From the NCBI GenBank assembly GCA_031181585.1, contig JAPSKP010000020.1, positions 1 through 47,290 of the forward strand: a DNA stretch of 47,290 nucleotides. Reading direction: 5' to 3'. The translations under genes and the position numbers were made by a program. Positions 16,924-24,734 of the stretch are shown here, in pieces (within the stretch, counting starts at the first letter, position 1; each line of letters begins with the position of its first letter). A model generated the notes under the pieces. It was given only the letters and a program-made list of their open reading frames with translations. It was not told the DNA's origin and did no database searches. This stretch comes from Lysinibacillus sp. GTDB taxonomy: Bacteria > Bacillota > Bacilli > Bacillales_A > Planococcaceae.

Positions 16924-17010
16924 AGAAGGCCACTGGCAAGAATAATGCATAATTTTGTCTTATTCCCCTTATGAATGAAATGAAACTGTAATAAAATATG
17001 GGTTTTAAAG

Positions 17011-17019
17011 TGCTATAAT
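17011..17019 (+). promoter_or_regulatory. Proximal extended -10 promoter of ftsEX
   Basis: TGC-TATAAT (17011-17019) is an extended -10 element with no good -35 at the expected distance. A GGCGGAGG sequence (17024-17031) follows but has no ORF after it. Confidence 0.4.
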
Positions 17020-17039
17020 ATATGGCGGAGGAAAAAAAC

Positions 17040-17065
17040 TAGATTTAAAAATTAGATTTAAAAAC
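17040..17065. repeat. 13-base tandem duplication in the ftsE leader
   Basis: TAGATTTAAAAAT (17040-17052) is followed directly by TAGATTTAAAAAC (17053-17065), identical at 12 of 13 positions. It lies just before the ftsE ribosome binding site and looks like replication slippage. Confidence 0.8.
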
Positions 17066-17084
17066 AATTAGGTGGTTTCGTTAC

Positions 17085-17771
17085 ATGATTCAAATGAAGA
17101 ATGTCATAAAGAAGTACCCGAATGGTGTCGTAGCAGCAAATGGCATCACGGTGAATATAAAGCAAGGTGAATTTGTGTATGTGGTCGGTCCCAGCGGTGC
17201 CGGGAAATCAACGTTCATCAAATTGATGTACCGAGAGGAAAAGCCGACATCAGGAGAAGTAACTGTTAGTGGTATTAATTTGTCCACATTGAAAAATGGA
17301 CGGGTACCGCATCTACGTCGTCAGCTAGGCGTTGTGTTCCAAGACTTTAAACTGTTACCTCGTTTAAGTGTCTATGAGAACGTCGCGTTTGCGATGGAGG
17401 TAATTGAAGAGCAGCCAAAGGAAATCCGCAAACGTGTGATGGAAGTGTTAGAGCTTGTTGGCTTAAAGCACAAAGTTCGAATGCTGCCGAGTGAATTATC
17501 CGGCGGTGAGCAGCAGCGTGTTTCAATTGCCCGTTCGATTGTCAACAATCCTAAAGTGCTGATTGCCGATGAGCCAACAGGTAACTTGGACCCGGAGACA
17601 TCTTGGGAGATTATGGAGATATTTGAGGAAATCAATCGCCAAGGCACAACAATTGTAATGGCGACACATAACCGTGAAATTGTTAACACAATCCGCAAAC
17701 GCGTTATTGCCATTGAAGGCGGCATGATTGTACGCGATGAATACGGAGGTGACTACGGTTATGAAGGGTAG
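17085..17771 (+). CDS. ftsE: Cell division ATP-binding protein FtsE
   Basis: A 228-residue ABC ATPase that works with FtsX at the membrane and drives a periplasmic or extracytoplasmic murein hydrolase, without transporting a substrate. Walker A is GPSGAGKST (35-43), the signature is LSGGEQQRV (about 138-146) and Walker B is VLIADEPTGNLD (about 158-169); HNREIV contains the switch His. TTAGGTGG provides the ribosome binding site before ATG 17085. ftsX overlaps its 3' end by 11 bases, so translation is coupled. In B. subtilis FtsEX activates CwlO; here the following gene encodes an M23 hydrolase that is the obvious partner. Confidence 0.97.
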   Translation: MIQMKNVIKKYPNGVVAANGITVNIKQGEFVYVVGPSGAGKSTFIKLMYREEKPTSGEVTVSGINLSTLKNGRVPHLRRQLGVVFQDFKLLPRLSVYENVAFAMEVIEEQPKEIRKRVMEVLELVGLKHKVRMLPSELSGGEQQRVSIARSIVNNPKVLIADEPTGNLDPETSWEIMEIFEEINRQGTTIVMATHNREIVNTIRKRVIAIEGGMIVRDEYGGDYGYEG

Positions 17772-18657
17772 GACATTACGCAGGCATTTCCGTGAGAGTT
17801 TCAAATCGCTAGGTCGTAACGGATGGATGACATTCGCATCGATCAGCGCTGTGACAGTTACACTGCTACTGGTAGGCGTGTTCGCCATCATTATGATGAA
17901 TTTAAACAAAGTGGCGGATGATCTTGAGAACGATGTAGAAATTCGTGTGATGATTGAAATTTTTAATGATGAAGCAGAAATGAAGGCTGAGGAAGAAAAG
18001 CTGATAGCACAGATTGAAAACTTGCCGGATGTAGCCGAGGTTGTTTACTCAGCAAAAGAGGATGAGCTGGAAGATCTGATCCATGATTTTGGAGACGAGC
18101 TAAGCTTATTTGAACAGAATAATCCATTGCACAATGTATTGTATGTAAAGGCGGCAGATCCACAGTCAACAGCTGATGTAGCCGCGCAGATTGAAAAGCT
18201 TGATCATACATATAAGGTATTGTATGGCGAAGGAAAAGTAGAAAAATTGTTTAGCTTTTTAAATATCAGCCGTAATATTGGGTTAGTGTTAATTCTAGGC
18301 TTACTGTTTACAGCAATGTTTTTAATCTCGAATACAATTCGGATTACAATTATTGCTCGGAAAGATGAAATTGAGATTATGAAATTAGTAGGGGCGACGA
18401 ATTCATTCGTACGTATTCCATTCGTACTTGAGGGAATGTGGATTGGTTTATTAGGGTCTGTTATCCCAATTGTTGTCGTTTCTGTCGTTTATTACAATCT
18501 ATATCATTCACTGGCTCCGCGTCTTGAAGGAAATATGTTGGAGCTGCTAAGCGTCACACCTCTTTTATACCAGGTGAATGCTTTACTAGTTTTGATCGGT
18601 CTATTAATCGGGATTTGGGGAAGCTTTATGTCAGTCCGCAAGTTTTTGAAAATTTAG
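17761..18657 (+). CDS. ftsX: Cell division permease-like protein FtsX
   Basis: A 298-residue membrane protein of the FtsX/MacB type. A basic N-terminus (MKGRTLRRHFRESFKSLGRN) leads to TM1 (about 25-47), then a large extracytoplasmic loop (about 50-170) with the acidic segment expected to touch the hydrolase, then three further TM segments (about 178-200, 228-255 and 270-292). Ribosome binding site GGAGGTGA lies inside ftsE, nine bases before ATG 17761. A longer frame from 17728 starts before this site. FtsX conveys ATP hydrolysis by FtsE to the wall hydrolase outside the membrane. Confidence 0.96.
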   Translation: MKGRTLRRHFRESFKSLGRNGWMTFASISAVTVTLLLVGVFAIIMMNLNKVADDLENDVEIRVMIEIFNDEAEMKAEEEKLIAQIENLPDVAEVVYSAKEDELEDLIHDFGDELSLFEQNNPLHNVLYVKAADPQSTADVAAQIEKLDHTYKVLYGEGKVEKLFSFLNISRNIGLVLILGLLFTAMFLISNTIRITIIARKDEIEIMKLVGATNSFVRIPFVLEGMWIGLLGSVIPIVVVSVVYYNLYHSLAPRLEGNMLELLSVTPLLYQVNALLVLIGLLIGIWGSFMSVRKFLKI

Positions 18658-18685
18658 CCATGTGAAGAGAAGGGAGCACCATCAA

Positions 18686-19981
18686 GTGAAAAAGGGAAAT
18701 AAGAAGCCTTGGAAATCGGCCGCTATTTTCATGGCGTTGCTATTAATTGTCCAAGTACCTGCAGCTTATGCGACATCTTTGTCGGATTTACAGCAGGAAC
18801 AAAAGAAGATTGATCAACAAAAAAATTCATTAAACAGTTCAATCACTGAAAAATCTTCTGAAATAAAAACAAATCAATCGAAGCAGGAGCAGTTAATGCA
18901 GCAAATTCAAACATTGAATGCTGAGATTGAAAAAACAAATGCTTCTATTACAGAAGTGAAGGCCAATATCGAAGCTGCAAACAAAGAGATCGCAGCTTTG
19001 GAAGAGGAAATTAAAGAATTACAGCAAAAAATTGATGAGCGCAACGCATTATTAGAAGAACGTGCACGTGCTATTCAATCAAATGGGTCAGTCAGCTATC
19101 TAGACGTATTGCTTGGTGCTAATAGTTTTGTAGACTTCATCGACCGCTTTTCTGCAGTTAGCACATTGATGGACGCTGATCGTCAAATTATGCGTGATCA
19201 GCAAAATGACCAAGAAAAGCTAGAAGAACAGAAGACAATTCTTCAAAATACGAAAAAGAAGCTAGAAGAAGATAAAGCGAAGCTGGAATCGTTAAAGGCT
19301 TCATTAGACTCGCAAAAAGTCGAAAAGAATAAATTAGTTGATGCGCTTGAAGCAGAACAGGCGAAATTGAAATCTGAGAAGGCGTTATTACAAGAGCAAT
19401 ATTCTGAAGCACTTGAGTTGAGTAAAGACGTAGAATCTCAAATTCAAAAAGAGCAAGCTCGTCTTGCTGAAATTGCACGCCAGGAAGCAGAACGCAAAAA
19501 GCAACAGCAGCAGCAAAGCTCAAACTCAGGTGGAGGCAGCAGTGTTTCAGGGAATGGTCCTGCCGTTTCAGCTGGCACATGGACAAAGCCTGCAAACGGG
19601 CGCTTAACGTCACCATTCGGCTGGCGTAATATTGGTGCCGGACCTGAGTTCCACTACGGTGTGGATATTGCCAATTCAGCTGGTACACCGGTTGTAGCGG
19701 CTGCTGATGGCGTTGTGTCCTATGCTGCGCCATTATCAACTTATGGAAATGTCATTATGGTCACACACTCCATTAATGGACAAGTATGGACAACTGTATA
19801 TGCCCATTTAAATGGCTTTAATGTAAGCAAAGGCCAAACAGTTTCAAAAGGCCAAACGATTGCACCAATGGGAAGTACAGGTCGCTCTACAGGGCCTCAC
19901 CTTCACTTTGAAATTCATAACGGTCCATGGAGCGGCTCTCGTAACAATGCGCTGAACCCATTACGTTATATTTCACTATAA
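18686..19981 (+). CDS. EnvC/PcsB-like murein hydrolase with M23 peptidase domain
   Basis: A 431-residue exported protein. A signal peptide (MKKGNKKPWK then a hydrophobic stretch) ends near AYA-TSL. A long coiled coil follows (about 35-265, with repeated E/K/Q heptads and the conserved middle GANSFVDFIDRFSAV), as in the PcsB/CwlO N-terminal domain bound by FtsX. A Q/S/G-rich linker joins a C-terminal LytM/M23 domain with FGWR, FHYGVDIA and PHLHFE, so both zinc-binding motifs (H-x-x-x-D and H-x-H) are intact. The start is GTG 18686, preceded by AGAAGGGAG; GTG 18662 lies upstream of this site and has none. The third gene of the ftsEX unit is the likely endopeptidase that FtsEX activates. Confidence 0.88.
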   Translation: MKKGNKKPWKSAAIFMALLLIVQVPAAYATSLSDLQQEQKKIDQQKNSLNSSITEKSSEIKTNQSKQEQLMQQIQTLNAEIEKTNASITEVKANIEAANKEIAALEEEIKELQQKIDERNALLEERARAIQSNGSVSYLDVLLGANSFVDFIDRFSAVSTLMDADRQIMRDQQNDQEKLEEQKTILQNTKKKLEEDKAKLESLKASLDSQKVEKNKLVDALEAEQAKLKSEKALLQEQYSEALELSKDVESQIQKEQARLAEIARQEAERKKQQQQQSSNSGGGSSVSGNGPAVSAGTWTKPANGRLTSPFGWRNIGAGPEFHYGVDIANSAGTPVVAAADGVVSYAAPLSTYGNVIMVTHSINGQVWTTVYAHLNGFNVSKGQTVSKGQTIAPMGSTGRSTGPHLHFEIHNGPWSGSRNNALNPLRYISL

Positions 19982-20047
19982 AAAGAGCATTCAAACACGA
20001 ATGCCCAGCCTATTCTTTCTATAACTGCTTTCTAACTTTTTAAAAAA

Positions 20048-20080
20048 GGGATGCCCGTTTTGCGGCATCCCCTTTTTTTT
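20048..20080 (+). terminator. Terminator of the ftsEX operon
   Basis: GGGATGCC (20048-20055) pairs with GGCATCCC (20064-20071), preceded by an A run and followed by eight Ts. A smaller GCATTC/GAATGC hairpin lies at 19987-20004. Confidence 0.92.
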
Positions 20081-20139
20081 GTTAGACTAATAGTGGAAAG
20101 AAACGGTCGTCCATTAACAATGCAAAACGGAGGCGGACA

Positions 20140-20706
20140 ATGAAAAAGAATATCGGGTTGTTTTTCATCCTGGCCCTAGTAGCCATCATGCTGGGGACAT
20201 TCATTAATCAACAGCTCAAAAAGACTGAGGCAATTGCTCAAGTTGGCTACGAAGAAGATCTGACAAAGGAAGAAGGATTGCAAAAGGGAGCTATGGCACC
20301 TGATTTTACGCTGGAAACTTTGACAGGAGAAAAAGTAACGCTTTCTGATTTAAAAGGAAAGAAGGTTATTTTGAATTTCTGGGCAACGTGGTGTCCTCCT
20401 TGCCGGGCAGAAATGCCGCACTTACAGACCTATTATGAAGACTATGCAAAAAAGGATAACGTCGTGATCATTGCAGCCAATACAACGTATAATGATCAAG
20501 GGAAGGACAATATCCAGACATTTATCAAAAGCCTTGACCTTACATTCCCTATCCTGCTTATGCCGGATGACAGCATTACTAAATTGTATGAAGTGTTAAC
20601 GATTCCTTCTACATTTATGATTGATACGGAAGGAAGGATACAGCACCAGATTATAGGACCGCTTGATACAGACGCCATTCGGGATTATGTGACAGAGTTA
20701 GATTAG
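20140..20706 (+). CDS. Membrane-anchored thioredoxin-fold protein (TlpA/ResA family)
   Basis: A 188-residue protein with an N-terminal membrane anchor (residues about 4-21) and an extracytoplasmic AhpC/TSA-Redoxin domain. The active site is WCPPC (Cys85, Cys88) within LNFWATWCPPCRAEMP, and the cis-proline segment IPSTFMID is present. ResA of B. subtilis has CEPC; the CPPC here is closer to the YneN/StoA-type members. It probably reduces disulfides outside the membrane, for example in cytochrome c maturation or sporulation; the exact partner cannot be told. Its ribosome binding site AACGGAGG precedes ATG 20140. It lies between the ftsEX terminator and ctpB. Confidence 0.82.
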   Translation: MKKNIGLFFILALVAIMLGTFINQQLKKTEAIAQVGYEEDLTKEEGLQKGAMAPDFTLETLTGEKVTLSDLKGKKVILNFWATWCPPCRAEMPHLQTYYEDYAKKDNVVIIAANTTYNDQGKDNIQTFIKSLDLTFPILLMPDDSITKLYEVLTIPSTFMIDTEGRIQHQIIGPLDTDAIRDYVTELD

Positions 20707-20768
20707 GCCGGCGAGGTTCGACTTTTTATGTATGTTCTTATTAATCTATTCATATTCTTAGAATAGAG

Positions 20769-22205
20769 GTGAGAAGGATACCGAAAAGTCGACTTTTTTT
20801 GTTTTTAGCATTTACTGTCTTAGCCGTTACGATTTACACAGCAGTCCGGCATCAGTTTGTGTCGGTTGAAGGCACAAGCGAGCTTGAGGTAGTAGAGGAG
20901 CTATATTCATTGATTGAGGAGCAGTCGGTTTATGAGTTGGAAAGGGGGACGCTGGTAGAGGGGGCGCTGCGGGGCATGGCTTCAGCAATCGATGACCCTT
21001 ACAGCACGTATTACTCGAAGGAAGAGGCAGCCATTCACAAGGCATCGCTCGCTGGAGAAAAAGTCGGTATAGGCATTGAAATGTCTGAAAAAAATGGCAA
21101 ATTCCTCGTTATATCACCGGTAAAATCTTCGCCGGCCGAGAAGGCAGGAATTCGTCCCTATGATGAAATTGTTCAAATTAACGATGTTCGTCTCGACGGG
21201 AAAACGATGGGTGAAGTGATGAAGCTAATGCAGGGGAAAGCTGGCGAGGAAGTTTCGCTTGTTCTTTATCGTCCAAGCATAGAACGTCACATAACAGTAG
21301 TCGTGGAACGTGCGGAGATGAAAAATGAGACAGTTTTATCGGAAATAGTAGAAGTGGAAGGAGTAAAAATTGGCCATATCACGATTACGCTATTCGCTGA
21401 AAATACAATCGAGCAATGGCTTGAAGCTCTTACAAAGCTGATGGAGCAAGATATTAAAGGTCTTATTGTCGATGTCCGGGACAACCCAGGTGGTTACTTA
21501 CATAGTGTAGCGGGCATCATTAGTACGCTTGGAGAACAAAACAAGACCTTTGCTTACATGCAGGATGCTAAGGGGCATATGGAGCCGGTAAGAACAGTGA
21601 AGGTGGAAGGTTTAGAAGAACTAAACAAGGCAGTACGCAAGCTGCCGCTTGTAGTTTTACAAAACGAAGGATCAGCATCTGCAAGCGAAGTGTTTAGTGC
21701 TGCCATGCAAAGCTGGGGAACAGGTACACTTGTTGGTGCAACAAGTTTCGGGAAGGGGACTGTACAGGAATCATGGAACCTGGCAAATGGCGGGCAGGTC
21801 AAGCTGTCTACAAATAAATGGCTGACACCGAAAGAGGCGTGGGTTCACGGGAAAGGTGTCAAACCAGATGTAGAGGCAGAGCAGCACCCGTTATTTGAGA
21901 TTGAATTCGTACCATTAAGAGGCCGGTTTGAGGTAGGGGATTTTAGTGAAGAAGTAGCCTATGCGCAAAAGGTACTGTATGCATTTGGCTTCCAGATCGT
22001 AAGACAAGACGGCTATTTTGATGAAACGACTCAAGAGGCCATTGTAGATTTCCGGGAGCGCTATGATTTAGATGAGGGAGATGCACTTGATGAGTTATTC
22101 TTTGAAAAACTCCAAGAGCAAATTACAATATATAAGAGTAAAAAAGAAAACGATCTTCAGCTGCAGATGGCAGTCAGTTACTTGATGCATCAAGCAGGCC
22201 ACTAA
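20769..22205 (+). CDS. ctpB: Carboxy-terminal processing protease CtpB (S41 family)
   Basis: A 478-residue exported serine protease. A signal-anchor (residues 8-25) is followed by a PDZ domain (about 95-180, GIGIEMSEKNGKF), the S41 catalytic domain and a C-terminal peptidoglycan-binding-like module (about 400-460). The catalytic triad is S304 in NEGSASASE, K329 and Q333 in SFGKGTVQ, with the same 25 and 4 residue spacings as in B. subtilis CtpB. That protein cuts SpoIVFA during sporulation to trigger pro-sigma-K processing. The start GTG 20769 gives a proper basic N-terminus but its Shine-Dalgarno is weak; the better AGAGGTGAGAAGG overlaps the start. ctpB precedes minJ, as in B. subtilis. Confidence 0.92.
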   Translation: MRRIPKSRLFLFLAFTVLAVTIYTAVRHQFVSVEGTSELEVVEELYSLIEEQSVYELERGTLVEGALRGMASAIDDPYSTYYSKEEAAIHKASLAGEKVGIGIEMSEKNGKFLVISPVKSSPAEKAGIRPYDEIVQINDVRLDGKTMGEVMKLMQGKAGEEVSLVLYRPSIERHITVVVERAEMKNETVLSEIVEVEGVKIGHITITLFAENTIEQWLEALTKLMEQDIKGLIVDVRDNPGGYLHSVAGIISTLGEQNKTFAYMQDAKGHMEPVRTVKVEGLEELNKAVRKLPLVVLQNEGSASASEVFSAAMQSWGTGTLVGATSFGKGTVQESWNLANGGQVKLSTNKWLTPKEAWVHGKGVKPDVEAEQHPLFEIEFVPLRGRFEVGDFSEEVAYAQKVLYAFGFQIVRQDGYFDETTQEAIVDFRERYDLDEGDALDELFFEKLQEQITIYKSKKENDLQLQMAVSYLMHQAGH

Positions 22206-22298
22206 ATTTGTATACGCAATAAACAATGCATTTGATACAATAGATGTAACTTCTTTCAGCAGAAGTCTCATCCTCTACAGGTAACGAGATAACGGTAA

Positions 22299-22485
22299 GT
22301 TTAGGCAGCTTTTCAGTGGATGCCTAAACACCCGCTGAAAAAAGAAAGCCTCCGGCGGATGTCACGGATTTAAAAGATCCTTGAGGGGGTGTCAGCCTAG
22401 ATATGTCGCATTGACAACGGCTGACCGACCCACGATCTTTGGATCTGAGCATAAAACTGAATCTGAGGACACGATTACACCGGAG
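22299..22485. ncRNA. Putative structured RNA or folding repeat between ctpB and minJ
   Basis: Two blocks of pairing are seen. Block one has two mutually exclusive hairpins: GTTTAGGCA (22299-22307) with TGCCTAAAC (22321-22329), or TTCAGTGGATG (22312-22322) with CACCCGCTGAA (22329-22339). Block two is a nested long-range fold: CTCCGG 22350-22355 with CCGGAG 22480-22485; TGTC 22360-22363 with GACA 22468-22471; CGGATTT 22365-22371 with GAATCTG 22459-22465 (wobbles); AAAGATC 22373-22379 with GATCTTT 22434-22440; GGG 22387-22389 with CCC 22429-22431; GTCAGCC 22391-22397 with GGCTGAC 22419-22425; TGTC 22404-22407 with GACA 22413-22416. It does not match a riboswitch, tmRNA, 6S, SRP or RNase P motif that I recognise. 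It could be a minJ leader, a small RNA or a mobile repeat. Confidence 0.55.
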
Positions 22486-22520
22486 CGTAATTGATTGAGT
22501 GAGAGACGGCAGGTGGAATT

Positions 22521-23690
22521 ATGTACGCAACAATTTTAGTAGAATTACTTCAAGGAATCGGACGGTTTTTGATCAATCCTCTATTCTATTTAACAATTAT
22601 GTTTGCTGTCCTTTTGGGCTATACACGTGTAAAAAGGGAAAGAAAATTCTTTCATATTCGTGTTGCAAATGGCTGGTCTGAGCTGAAAAGCAGCTTGACT
22701 GGCGGGTTGTTAGTCTCGCTGGTTCTCTCTCTTGTCATTGTGGCAGCAGGACTTGCAGTAACTCCTCAGTTTCTTCTTGTATTGAGCGTTATAACGATTG
22801 TCGGGATGATTTTGTATACCCTTCATCTTTTGTCTTCTGTTATCCTGATTACGGCAAGTTTTATGGTGCTTGTTGTTTTGAATCAGACAGGCATGGCCTT
22901 TACCTTTATGGGCATTGAAGTGGATGGGGCTGTGTGGAATGATGCGAGCGTTGTTCCACTTTGTATCCTTGCGGGATTACTCGTAATGGCAGAAGGCTGG
23001 CTTATCCGGAAAAAAGGTGCTTATTTTGCCTCGCCCATTCTTGAAAAGACAAAGCGCGGCATGAAGGCGGTTGCTTATTTATCAAAGTCTGTTTGGTTAC
23101 TGCCGTTATTATTGGTTGTACCAGGAGAAGGGATTTCTTCCTATGTACCATATTGGCCGCAGTTTACGCTTGGAGAAGAATCCTTCAGTCTTGTGCTGTT
23201 CCCGCTTGTCATTGGATTTCAACAGAAGGTCCGTAAGACATTGCCCATCTACTTTTATCCAAAGCTGGCAAGAACGGTCACATTACTTGGTGTGGCTATC
23301 ACACTTGGAGGAATCACTGGGTATTTCATGAAGGAAGCGGCATTCATCATGCTGCTGGCGGGTTCGCTTATTCGTCTGCTCATTACACTGCAATATAAAA
23401 TGCAGGAGCGTGCTGATGTTTATGCAGTTGCCCCAAGCTCTAATGGTGCCATGATTGCGGCAGTCCTGCCGAATTCACCCGCAGAAAAAATGGGATTGGT
23501 TACAGGGGAAGTGATCAAGAAGGTAAACGGTCGTGAAGTGCAGACTGAACGTGAGTTATATGAGGCACTGCAGGTAAATGCAGCCCATTGTAAAATTGAA
23601 GTGCTCGACCATCATCAGGAACTCCGGCTGACCCAGCATGTTGTTCATAGTGATGATCATCATGGCATCGGCTTGTTGCTGGCAAGGTAG
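22521..23690 (+). CDS. minJ: Cell division topological determinant MinJ
   Basis: A 389-residue polytopic membrane protein. Several hydrophobic segments span about residues 14-280, and a C-terminal PDZ domain (about 290-370) contains AVLPNSPAEKMGLVTGEVIKKVNG. In B. subtilis MinJ links DivIVA at the poles and septum to MinCD and lies next to swrA and ctpB; the same ctpB-minJ order supports the call. swrA is not present; the interval holds the structured element instead. AGGTGG precedes ATG 22521. A related PDZ membrane protein without a Min role cannot be excluded. Confidence 0.85.
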   Translation: MYATILVELLQGIGRFLINPLFYLTIMFAVLLGYTRVKRERKFFHIRVANGWSELKSSLTGGLLVSLVLSLVIVAAGLAVTPQFLLVLSVITIVGMILYTLHLLSSVILITASFMVLVVLNQTGMAFTFMGIEVDGAVWNDASVVPLCILAGLLVMAEGWLIRKKGAYFASPILEKTKRGMKAVAYLSKSVWLLPLLLVVPGEGISSYVPYWPQFTLGEESFSLVLFPLVIGFQQKVRKTLPIYFYPKLARTVTLLGVAITLGGITGYFMKEAAFIMLLAGSLIRLLITLQYKMQERADVYAVAPSSNGAMIAAVLPNSPAEKMGLVTGEVIKKVNGREVQTERELYEALQVNAAHCKIEVLDHHQELRLTQHVVHSDDHHGIGLLLAR

Positions 23691-23694
23691 AGAG

Positions 23695-23726
23695 ACATCT
23701 CCCGTTTTTCACGGGAGATGTTTTTT
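23695..23726 (+). terminator. Terminator after minJ
   Basis: ACATCTCCCGT (23695-23705) pairs perfectly with ACGGGAGATGT (23711-23721), followed by TTTTTT. Confidence 0.93.
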
Positions 23727-23873
23727 ATTGAGCAATTATAATAGTGGTGTGTTTCAACAAAGAGGGTAGAAGAAAAGGGAGAGGAAATTTAGCAGAAATT
23801 CTTTGAAAACCTCTTTGTAATAAAAACGTCTATACTAAGGATGAAAACCGAGGCTATGAATGGGGGAGATTAG

Positions 23874-23901
23874 TTGTTTTTGCATGAAAACGGGCTATAA
23901 T
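23874..23901 (+). promoter_or_regulatory. Putative sigma-A promoter of the VTT-domain gene
   Basis: TTGTTT (23874-23879), 16-base spacer, TATAAT (23896-23901). A second TATAAT at 23982-23987 has no good -35. GGGGGAGA at 23862-23869 precedes an eight-codon TTG frame that is probably chance. Nothing else is seen between 23727 and 24042. Confidence 0.45.
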
Positions 23902-24042
23902 CTTACTGAGAAACCTGAGTTAGCGGCAGCTGTTTTCTTATAAAAATGTAAGCTTGAGGTTTTTGAACTTCACTTTTGTATTATAATAATATCCAGAAAT
24001 TAACGTTTTAAGAAATATAGATTTGAATTTGGGGTGGTTTAT

Positions 24043-24657
24043 ATGTTCGATTGGCTGACGGTTGAGAATATAGAAGAGATAGAAAAGTATTACCGGACAT
24101 TGGGGCCACTTGTCGGCATACTGCTGCCTTTTATTGAAGCTTTTTTGCCCTTTTTGCCTCTATTTGTCATCGTGGTAGCGAATGTTAACGCTTTTGGGTT
24201 GTTTTGGGGATTTATCATATCGTGGGTCGGTACCATTCTTGGTTCTTATGCGGTGTTTTTAATTGTCCGAAAGTATGGACAGCACCCGAGACTTCACTTT
24301 TTCACGCAGCGGAAACGGATTAAAAAGCTAATTAAATGGGTGGACATGAATGGGTTGAGCCCATTATTTGTCTTACTGTGCTTTCCATTTACACCTTCCG
24401 TCCTCGTGAATATCGTAGCGGGGCTCTCTCACATCCATCGGCATTTTTATTTATTAGCTGTCATTATAGGAAAGCTAGTGATGATTTTTTCCATGAGCTT
24501 TGTTGGACAAGATATCACCGAGCTGCTTCATAATCCAGTTAAGCTAATCCTCTCTGTCATCGCTATTTTCCTGTTATGGGTCTTAGGAAAGGCAGTAGAA
24601 GTAAGGTTGAACAAAAGGGTAGAGCGTGATTTGCGAAACCGCCATAAAAAGGAATGA
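24043..24657 (+). CDS. TVP38/TMEM64 (VTT-domain) membrane protein, YhjE-like
   Basis: A 204-residue integral membrane protein of the DedA/VTT superfamily. The signature region has the first hydrophobic stretch FIEAFLPFLPLFVIVVANVN, then a G-x-x-x-G segment (WVGTILGSYAVFLIVRKYG), and later FPFTPSVLVNIVAGLSHI with the conserved F-x-P-P/T-x-N pattern. VTT proteins are lipid scramblase or transporter-like; the exact substrate is unknown. The C-terminus is basic and cytoplasmic. The start ATG 24043 has GGGGTGG five bases upstream. In B. subtilis yhjE lies a few genes before addB, and here the two are adjacent. Confidence 0.82.
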   Translation: MFDWLTVENIEEIEKYYRTLGPLVGILLPFIEAFLPFLPLFVIVVANVNAFGLFWGFIISWVGTILGSYAVFLIVRKYGQHPRLHFFTQRKRIKKLIKWVDMNGLSPLFVLLCFPFTPSVLVNIVAGLSHIHRHFYLLAVIIGKLVMIFSMSFVGQDITELLHNPVKLILSVIAIFLLWVLGKAVEVRLNKRVERDLRNRHKKE

Positions 24658-24680
24658 AAGGCGAGCTTTTTCGGCATACA

Positions 24681-24694
24681 CGAACATGTATTCT
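24681..24694. promoter_or_regulatory. LexA-like box upstream of addBA
   Basis: CGAACATGTATTCT fits GAAC-N4-RTTC, one mismatch from the GAAC-N4-GTTC core. It lies immediately before a TACAAT -10 candidate (24699-24704), a good place for a repressor. SOS control of addBA would be logical; it is inference. Confidence 0.45.
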
Positions 24695-24734
24695 AAGGTA
24701 CAATGGGTCTAATGAGTTTTAAGGGGGAATGACT

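Noticed and set aside
16884-16930. GAGGAGG followed by a seven-codon TTG frame upstream of ftsE
   Set aside because: The Shine-Dalgarno overlaps the TTGACA promoter element and would lie upstream of the transcription start, so it would not be in the mRNA.
22299-22339. H-type pseudoknot formed by both stems at once
   Set aside because: The two stems share bases 22321-22322 and 22329, and if shortened leave only two bases to cross a nine-pair stem. Alternative hairpins are more likely.
22206-22520. swrA gene expected between ctpB and minJ
   Set aside because: All frames are interrupted and nothing resembles SwrA.
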